In this document: positions 7,833 through 11,815 of the stretch, one piece after another | How positions within the stretch are numbered: position 1 is the stretch's first letter | Layout: every line of letters begins with the position of its first letter | DNA from: Paracoccaceae bacterium | GTDB lineage: Bacteria > Pseudomonadota > Alphaproteobacteria > Rhodobacterales > Rhodobacteraceae | Direction of reading: 5' to 3' | NCBI GenBank assembly: GCA_003561595.1 | Contig: PWWF01000100.1 | Location: forward strand, 1 to 11,815 | DNA length: 11,815 nucleotides | Position numbers and translations under genes: made by a program | The notes under the pieces: model-generated | The model's input: the letters and a program-made list of their open reading frames with translations, nothing else | What the model was told of the DNA's origin: nothing | Databases searched by the model: none

Positions 7833-8786
7833 TCAAGGCGCAAGACGCGCGAGCGTGCAATCGGGCATCAGACGCGCCACATCCTCGGCCCGGCAAAGCG
7901 CTGACCCCTCGGTTATCACGGCAGCGGCGGCAGCAGCCGTGCCACTGCGCAGCGCCTCCTGTGCGGGCTGGCCCTGCGCCAGCGCCAGCACGAAGGCGCC
8001 CGCGAAACTGTCGCCCGCGCCGACCTTGCTGGCCACCTGCACCTGCGGGGGTTTGCAGGTCCAGATGCCATCGCCCGTGGCCATCACCGACCCCTCTGCC
8101 CCGCGCGCAATGCAGATGATCGCGGCCACACCGCGCGCCAGCAGGTCCTGCGCAAGCTGCGCGATATCCTCCAGCGCGGGCGCGTCCCCGCCCAGCATCC
8201 GCGCGATTTCCGACTGGTCCAGCCGTAGCATCAGCGGGCGGGTCGCGGGCTTGGCAAGCACCTGTTCCAGCGCGGGGCCGGATGTGTCGATGATGAGCCG
8301 GTCCGGCCTAAGTCGCGCAGCCAGGCCCTGGGCAAAACTCTCCGGCAGGCCGGGCGGCTGGCTGCCTGACAGCACGACAAACCCCTGTCGCGCCTGCGCG
8401 CAGATATCGTCCAGCGCGGCCTGCCCCAACCCCTCCGACCAGTCCGGGCCGGGCAGTTGCAGCCGGAATTGCTGACCCTCGGCATCCGTGACGGCCCATG
8501 TCGCGCGCGTTTCGCCCACGACGTCGAACAGATGCAGCGCCAGCCCTTGTGCGCGCATCAGATCACCATGCTGCGCCCCGCTGGCCCCTGCCAGTGCGAC
8601 CCAGGCCGTCGCCTGCCCGCCCAGCGCATGGATCGCGCGGGCCACATTCACCCCACCGCCCCCCGGTTCGGTGACCGGGTCGCGCAGGCGCAGCTTGATA
8701 TTGGGCACCATGGCATCCACCCGCGCGGACAGGTCCAGCGCGGGGTTCAGCGTGACAGTCAGGATGGGGTGTTGCGCGTTACTCAT
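7833..8786 (-). CDS. pfkB: PfkB-family sugar-phosphate kinase, probable 6-phosphofructokinase 2
   Basis: A 317-residue cytoplasmic kinase of the ribokinase/PfkB superfamily that transfers phosphate from ATP to a sugar phosphate. It shows TLNPALDL (12-19), the substrate signature EPGGGGVNVARAI (40-52, the wording of E. coli Pfk-2 rather than FruK), LSGSQPPG (139-146), and KVGAGDSFAGAF (254-265) with catalytic base Asp259. A run of six alanines (284-289) lies in a C-terminal helix. The normal KPNxxE stretch reads RLDQSE (188-193), so the Asn of the NxxE magnesium motif is Asp and the preceding Lys is Arg. Substrate could be fructose 6-phosphate, fructose 1-phosphate or tagatose 6-phosphate; Pfk-2 is my best reading. 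It lies between the folE2-side hairpin and trkH, 33 bp before trkH. The start at 8786 is supported by fit to the family N-terminus, with a weak AGG upstream. Confidence 0.85.
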   Translation of the reverse strand: MSNAQHPILTVTLNPALDLSARVDAMVPNIKLRLRDPVTEPGGGGVNVARAIHALGGQATAWVALAGASGAQHGDLMRAQGLALHLFDVVGETRATWAVTDAEGQQFRLQLPGPDWSEGLGQAALDDICAQARQGFVVLSGSQPPGLPESFAQGLAARLRPDRLIIDTSGPALEQVLAKPATRPLMLRLDQSEIARMLGGDAPALEDIAQLAQDLLARGVAAIICIARGAEGSVMATGDGIWTCKPPQVQVASKVGAGDSFAGAFVLALAQGQPAQEALRSGTAAAAAAVITEGSALCRAEDVARLMPDCTLARLAP

Positions 8787-8804
8787 GGTGTCAGCCTAGC
8801 GCAT

Positions 8805-8835
8805 TGGCGCAGGGGCGGGAACCGCCCCTGCGCCA
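8805..8835 (-). terminator. Strong U-less hairpin between folE2 and pfkB
   Basis: GGCGCAGGGGCGG (8806-8818) and CCGCCCCTGCGCC (8822-8834) are perfect inverted repeats around a 3-base loop; an outer T-A pair makes 14 bp. It starts 12 bases beyond the folE2 stop and ends 19 bases before the pfkB start. No run of T follows in either direction, so it is not a textbook intrinsic terminator. It could end or attenuate folE2 transcription or protect the folE2 mRNA 3' end. Confidence 0.6.
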
Positions 8836-8846
8836 TGACATGGCGA

Positions 8847-9938
8847 TCAGCCGACGTGGAACAGGCTGGCAAAGAGGCGCGGATCAAGGCTTTTCGCCTC
8901 AAGGCTCGGGCCGCGTGTCAGAACGCTGACAGCGTCATGGCTGTGCAGGCTTTCCTGATGGCTGGCCACCACCCGGAAATCGCCGACACGGCCGTCCTGT
9001 TCAAGCTGCGCGCAGAAGCTGCGGGCCGCATCCTCGACAAAGATCGGATTGGCGGCGTTCAACTCGGCAAAGGCCTGTTCATCCTCGCGCTTGACCATAA
9101 CCTGCGTCTCGGTCGGCACCGCGGCGCGGCACAGCTCGATCAAGTCCTCGAACCAGAGCGTCTTACCCTCCAGCACCTCGACCGAGATGCGCGCGACCGA
9201 ACGCTGCGAATGCGGGGTGGCCAGTTGCCCGCGTGTCGCCCGCGCATGTTCGCTGAGTTCCAGCGAGCAGGGGCAGGTCGAGGAATAGACATAGTCCAGA
9301 TGCAGGAAGGTTTGCCGCACCCCGCCCTGATCGACCAGTTCCAGCGCGATATCGTAATACTGATAGCCCGACAGGCCGGACCGCAGCGATTCCACCCGCA
9401 CCGGAAAGCTGAAGCGCATCAGGATGCGCGCGTCAAAGCTGTCCAGGTCGCTTTTGTAGTCATCCAGCGCCGCGCGCACCACATCCACGCTGAAAGTCCG
9501 CTCGGCATGCGCATAAAAGCTGCGCATGATACGGCTCATGTTGATGCCCTTTTTCTCGGCCTCCAGGCTCACTGTGCCCGTGACCGAGGTTTCCAGCGTC
9601 AGATCGCCATTGTCGCGGGTGCGATACCGGATCGGCAGGCGGAAATTGGAAATACCGACATGCTGGATCGGTGCCTTTGCCCCGACGATCAGGCTGGAGG
9701 GGCCGTTCTGCAGATCGGGCAAGCCCGCCTTGTACTCCGCATCGGCATCGAACTCCTGCGGATAGTCGCGGCTGAGCACCGGATAGCCCGCAGCAGGCAA
9801 GAGGCTGGTCGCGCCGGCCTCGACCTGCGCGCGCTCGGCCGCAGGCGCGTGATCGGCAAACCGGCGCAGGGTATCAAGAGCGGCTTCCGCCTCTTCACGG
9901 CTGGGGATCGTTTCCAGGCTGGGGACGTGCAAGTTCAT
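8847..9938 (-). CDS. folE2: GTP cyclohydrolase IB
   Basis: GTP cyclohydrolase of the FolE2 (COG1469) type, which converts GTP to 7,8-dihydroneopterin triphosphate, the first step towards folate and queuosine-type pterin products. Unlike FolE1 it does not strictly need zinc. The 363-residue length fits. Characteristic segments are HVGISNFRLP (93-102), EAEKKGINMSRIMRSFY (126-142), the metal/active-site motif SSTCPCSLELSEHA (219-232), TPHSQRS (241-247), NPIFVEDAAR (297-306) and ESLHSHDAV (329-337). AGGAAGGA about 8 bases before the ATG is a strong ribosome-binding site. It lies 82 bp after metZ on the same strand, with its own probable promoter in the gap, and a 14-bp hairpin lies beyond its stop. 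Zinc control by Zur is common for folE2 but I could not find a convincing Zur box. Identification is very secure. Confidence 0.97.
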   Translation of the reverse strand: MNLHVPSLETIPSREEAEAALDTLRRFADHAPAAERAQVEAGATSLLPAAGYPVLSRDYPQEFDADAEYKAGLPDLQNGPSSLIVGAKAPIQHVGISNFRLPIRYRTRDNGDLTLETSVTGTVSLEAEKKGINMSRIMRSFYAHAERTFSVDVVRAALDDYKSDLDSFDARILMRFSFPVRVESLRSGLSGYQYYDIALELVDQGGVRQTFLHLDYVYSSTCPCSLELSEHARATRGQLATPHSQRSVARISVEVLEGKTLWFEDLIELCRAAVPTETQVMVKREDEQAFAELNAANPIFVEDAARSFCAQLEQDGRVGDFRVVASHQESLHSHDAVSVLTRGPSLEAKSLDPRLFASLFHVG

Positions 9939-9999
9939 CGTGGGATTTCCTTCCTGTCTGCCATTGGGGAAATAGGCAGCGGTTTTTGCTTTTCCACAA

Positions 10000-10020
10000 A
10001 TTATACGCAGGGCGCGCCCT
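10000..10020 (-). promoter_or_regulatory. Probable folE2 -10 element with adjacent 12-bp palindrome
   Basis: On the minus strand a perfect TATAAT (10005-10000) lies 62-67 bp before the folE2 start. Three bases upstream of it is the perfect palindrome AGGGCGCGCCCT (10020-10009), which directly abuts the metZ stop codon. No TTGACA-like -35 is present 16-18 bp upstream, so activity may depend on an activator or the palindrome may be an operator. As RNA the palindrome has no room for a loop, which argues against a terminator. Confidence 0.45.
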
Positions 10021-11202
10021 TCAGATCATGTCTAGCCCCTGACGCAGATCGGCGATCAGATCGTCCGTATCTTCCAGCCCCACCGACAGCCGGATCAGCC
10101 CCGGCGTGATCCCGAGGGCAGCTTTCAACTCATCTGGCAGGCGCTGATGGGTGGTGGTGGCGGGATGGGTGGCAATGCTGCGCGCATCGCCCAGATTGTT
10201 CGAGATAACAGCGATTTCCAGCGCGTCCAGGCACCGGAACGCAGCCTCCTTGCCGCCCTTCAGGTCAAGCGCCAGCACGGTCCCGAACCCGTCCATCTGC
10301 GCAGCCGCAATCGCGTGCTGCGGATGGCTTTTCAAGCCCGGATACAGCACCCGTGCCAGCTTGTGATGCCCCTCCAGCGCCTCGGCAATCGCCTGGGCGG
10401 ATGCGGCTTGTGCGCGCACCCGCAGATCAAGCGTGGTCAGCCCGTTCAGCATGATCCAGGCGTTGAAGGGCGACAGCGCCCCGCCCGTATGCTTCATGAA
10501 GGGTTCGACCGTCTTGCGGATGAAATCGCGGCTGCCACAGATCACACCGCCCAGCGCGCGGCCCTGCCCGTCGATATGCTTGGTCGCCGAATAGATCACC
10601 ACATCCGCGCCCAGTTCCACCGCACGGCTGAAGGCCGGGGTGGCAAAGACATTGTCCACCACCACAGTCGCGCCTACCGCATGCGCGCGCCGCGCGACAT
10701 CGGCCAGATCGATCACGTCCAGCGTGGGGTTCGACACTGTCTCCAGAAACACCGCTTTCGTGTCGGGGCGCAGGGCGGCCTGCCAGGCGTCGCCATCCGT
10801 GCCATCGACAAAGCTCACCTCGACCCCGTAACGGGTCAGCACTTCTTCCAGCACATAGAGGCACGATCCGAACAGCGCCCGGCTGGACACGACATGATCG
10901 CCCGCACGCAGCATCGCCATCAGCGCGCCCGATACTGCCGCCATCCCGGAGGCGGTGGCAAAGGCATCCTCTGTCCCCTCGATCGCGGCAATGCGCTCTT
11001 CAAAGGCGGCAACCGTGGGGTTTCCATAGCGGGCATAGATGAACTCATCCGGCCCGGCCTCGAGAAACCGCGCCTCGGCCGTGGCTGCGTCAGGGTAGAC
11101 AAAGCCCTGCGTCAGATAGATGGCCTCGGCCACCTCACCATACTGGCTGCGTTTCGCGCCCTGATGCACCAGTTTGGTGCGCCTGCCCCAGTCTTTCGCC
11201 AT
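10021..11202 (-). CDS. metZ: O-succinylhomoserine sulfhydrylase
   Basis: A PLP enzyme of the Cys/Met-metabolism family, taken to be MetZ, which makes homocysteine directly from O-succinylhomoserine and sulfide. With the start at 11202 it has 393 residues. Visible features are YARYGNPT (56-63), the PLP-phosphate region ATASGMAAV (82-90), VVDNVFATP (181-189) with Asp183, the Schiff-base lysine Lys208 in YSATKHIDGQGR (204-215), and SNNLGDARSIATHPATTTH (334-352). The start is decided by the leader: an in-frame ATG at 11244 falls inside the loop of the terminator hairpin, whereas 11202 lies after it with AAGGGA 9 bases before. A SAM-II riboswitch just upstream supports a methionine role. Cystathionine gamma-synthase or O-acetylhomoserine sulfhydrylase are relatives; the sulfhydrylase reading is favoured by overall sequence style but not proven. 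Confidence 0.92.
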   Translation of the reverse strand: MAKDWGRRTKLVHQGAKRSQYGEVAEAIYLTQGFVYPDAATAEARFLEAGPDEFIYARYGNPTVAAFEERIAAIEGTEDAFATASGMAAVSGALMAMLRAGDHVVSSRALFGSCLYVLEEVLTRYGVEVSFVDGTDGDAWQAALRPDTKAVFLETVSNPTLDVIDLADVARRAHAVGATVVVDNVFATPAFSRAVELGADVVIYSATKHIDGQGRALGGVICGSRDFIRKTVEPFMKHTGGALSPFNAWIMLNGLTTLDLRVRAQAASAQAIAEALEGHHKLARVLYPGLKSHPQHAIAAAQMDGFGTVLALDLKGGKEAAFRCLDALEIAVISNNLGDARSIATHPATTTHQRLPDELKAALGITPGLIRLSVGLEDTDDLIADLRQGLDMI

Positions 11203-11211
11203 CCCGCCCGA

Positions 11212-11217
11212 TCCCTT
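11212..11217 (-). promoter_or_regulatory. metZ ribosome-binding site
   Basis: AAGGGA on the minus strand ends 9 bases before the ATG at 11202. It lies beyond the terminator hairpin and its T-rich tail, so translation of metZ requires read-through of that terminator. Confidence 0.6.
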
Positions 11218-11220
11218 CGG

Positions 11221-11259
11221 CCAAAACAAAACCCCCGGACCCATCCACAGGCCGGGGGT
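11221..11259 (-). terminator. Intrinsic terminator in the metZ leader (riboswitch expression platform)
   Basis: On the minus strand ACCCCCGG (11259-11252) pairs with CCGGGGGT (11238-11231), an 8-bp G+C-rich stem with a 13-base loop that can add a CC/GG pair. It is followed at once by TTTGTTTTGG. It sits about 10 bases after the SAM-II core and before the metZ start, so premature termination is the likely output. It would also stop transcripts running in from metF. Confidence 0.85.
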
Positions 11260-11269
11260 GTTTCCCTGA

Positions 11270-11322
11270 CCTCTTTAGCGGAGTGTTTAACGTGGCCCGC
11301 AATCCGGTAACAAAGCGCCACG
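11270..11322 (-). ncRNA. SAM-II riboswitch controlling metZ
   Basis: The minus strand carries the SAM-II pattern. P1 is CGTGGC (11322-11317) with GCCACG (11296-11291), 6 bp. The 20-base loop contains the conserved ACCGGATTGC (11308-11299). After P1 come TTAAAC and then GCTAAAGAGG (11279-11270), the conserved GCUAAA element. The pseudoknot helix can form between CTTT (11315-11312) and AAAG (11276-11273). SAM-II binds S-adenosylmethionine and in alphaproteobacteria sits before methionine genes, as here. In the usual SAM-II design the 3' strand covers the ribosome-binding site; here no start codon lies close behind it and a terminator follows instead. Confidence 0.9.
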
Positions 11323-11336
11323 GGTCAGAACTGACC
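11323..11336 (-). repeat. Hairpin GGTCAG-TT-CTGACC at the 5' end of the metZ leader
   Basis: A perfect 6-bp inverted repeat with a 2-base centre (a 5-bp stem with GTTC loop is sterically likelier) directly abuts the 5' strand of SAM-II P1. A further GGTCAG lies at 11271-11266, just past the aptamer, and can pair with the same CTGACC arm. The element lies about 4 bases after the predicted transcription start. Confidence 0.65.
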
Positions 11337-11346
11337 GACGTAAATT

Positions 11347-11375
11347 GCGCTAAGGCTTTTTCTTCCGCTGGTCAA
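11347..11375 (-). promoter_or_regulatory. Candidate sigma-70 promoter of the metZ leader
   Basis: TTGACC (11375-11370), a 17-bp spacer, then TAGCGC (11352-11347) on the minus strand. The -35 is 5/6, the -10 poor. It predicts a transcription start near 11340, immediately before the leader hairpin and riboswitch, which fits the architecture. Confidence 0.4.
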
Positions 11376-11387
11376 TGGGCAGGATGC

Positions 11388-11815
11388 TCAAGCGACCTTC
11401 TCCAACGAAACTTGCGGCACAACCCCCAGAGCATGACACACATCACGGGTCAGATGCGGGCGATTGAGGGTGTAGAAATGCAAATCCTCAACCCCTTCAC
11501 GCACCAGCGTGTCACACAACTCGGTGCACAGGGCTGTGGCAAGCAAGTCTTCCCGCCCGTCGCGGGTGGCTTTCTCGAACGCTTCATCCAGCCACGCGGG
11601 CACGCTTGCACCTGTGGCCTTGGCGAATTTGCGGATACCCGACCAGTTTTCGATCGGAATGATACCGGGGATGATCCGGCCCGTAATCCCTTCGCGCGCG
11701 CAAGTGTCGCGGAAACGCAAGAACGTCTCCGCTTCGAAGAAAAACTGTGTGATCGCGCTGTCGGCCCCTGCTGCAAACTTGCGCTTGAGCCAGCGCACAT
11801 CGGCCAGTGTATCAG
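11388..11815 (-). CDS. metF: Methylenetetrahydrofolate reductase, C-terminal half (5' end beyond window)
   Basis: 5,10-methylenetetrahydrofolate reductase, a cytoplasmic FAD enzyme that makes 5-methyl-tetrahydrofolate for methionine synthase. About 142 codons are visible, roughly the second half of a protein of some 290 residues. The frame is open to the right edge; GTG and ATG codons near the edge are internal. Family motifs are LKRKFAAGADSAITQFFFE (folate/FAD site), PGIIPI and GVEDLHFYTLNR near the end. The gene ends 143 bp before the 11244 region of the metZ leader, and I see no terminator of its own, so its transcript may run to the riboswitch terminator. Together with metZ and folE2 it forms a methionine and one-carbon neighbourhood. 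Confidence 0.95.
   Translation of the reverse strand, partial: DTLADVRWLKRKFAAGADSAITQFFFEAETFLRFRDTCAREGITGRIIPGIIPIENWSGIRKFAKATGASVPAWLDEAFEKATRDGREDLLATALCTELCDTLVREGVEDLHFYTLNRPHLTRDVCHALGVVPQVSLEKVA

Noticed and set aside
9939..10020. Zur box or folate riboswitch ahead of folE2
   Set aside because: I looked for a dyad of the GTTATAATATAAC kind and for an aptamer-like leader; only TATAAT and the G+C palindrome are present.
8457..10109. 550-codon plus-strand open frame across pfkB and folE2
   Set aside because: Antisense to two clearly identified genes, crossing their boundary and the folE2 promoter; no motif visible.
11203..11244. ATG at 11244 as metZ start
   Set aside because: It lies in the loop of the leader terminator with no ribosome-binding site, and the added residues are encoded by the terminator stem and T-tract.
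10147..11310. 387-codon plus-strand open frame over metZ
   Set aside because: Antisense to metZ and to the riboswitch; no recognisable protein features.

Overview
The window (about 65% G+C over most of its length, nearly every base coding) looks like chromosomal DNA of an alphaproteobacterium, most likely a Rhodobacterales/Rhodobacteraceae member. The grounds are protein style recalled from that group (separate GlyQ/GlyS, a small membrane protein between the two synthetase genes, a TGCS-type TrkH, MetZ behind a SAM-II riboswitch, FolE2). No database search was possible, so genus-level placement is not attempted.

Layout. Positions 1-3633 hold a minus-strand glycyl-tRNA synthetase operon, transcribed glyQ, then a small membrane-anchored protein, then glyS; glyS runs off the left edge. 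A 135-bp divergent intergenic region separates glyQ from the only plus-strand gene (3769-5526), a secreted SPOR / peptidoglycan-binding / trypsin-fold protein whose three catalytic positions all appear to be replaced. That gene converges, with only 12 bp between stops, on a minus-strand series reading from the right edge: metF (partial), SAM-II riboswitch and terminator, metZ, folE2, a strong hairpin, a PfkB-family sugar kinase, trkH, and a class I glutamine amidotransferase. There are no RNA genes other than the riboswitch, no insertion sequences, no CRISPR and no tRNA that I can see.

How the genes fit. MetF (5-methyl-tetrahydrofolate) and MetZ (homocysteine from O-succinylhomoserine) make the two substrates of methionine synthase, and FolE2 begins folate synthesis, so the right third is a methionine / one-carbon neighbourhood under SAM feedback at metZ. 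The kinase, potassium transporter and amidotransferase share a strand but no obvious pathway.

I see no wholly new system. The points most worth a second look are: the catalytically dead-looking secreted protease-fold protein; a TrkH whose fourth selectivity-filter segment has valine for the usual glycine; a low-G+C insert of roughly 80-100 residues inside GlyS; and the metZ leader, where a SAM-II aptamer is followed by an intrinsic terminator and flanked by repeated complementary hexamers that could form alternative helices.
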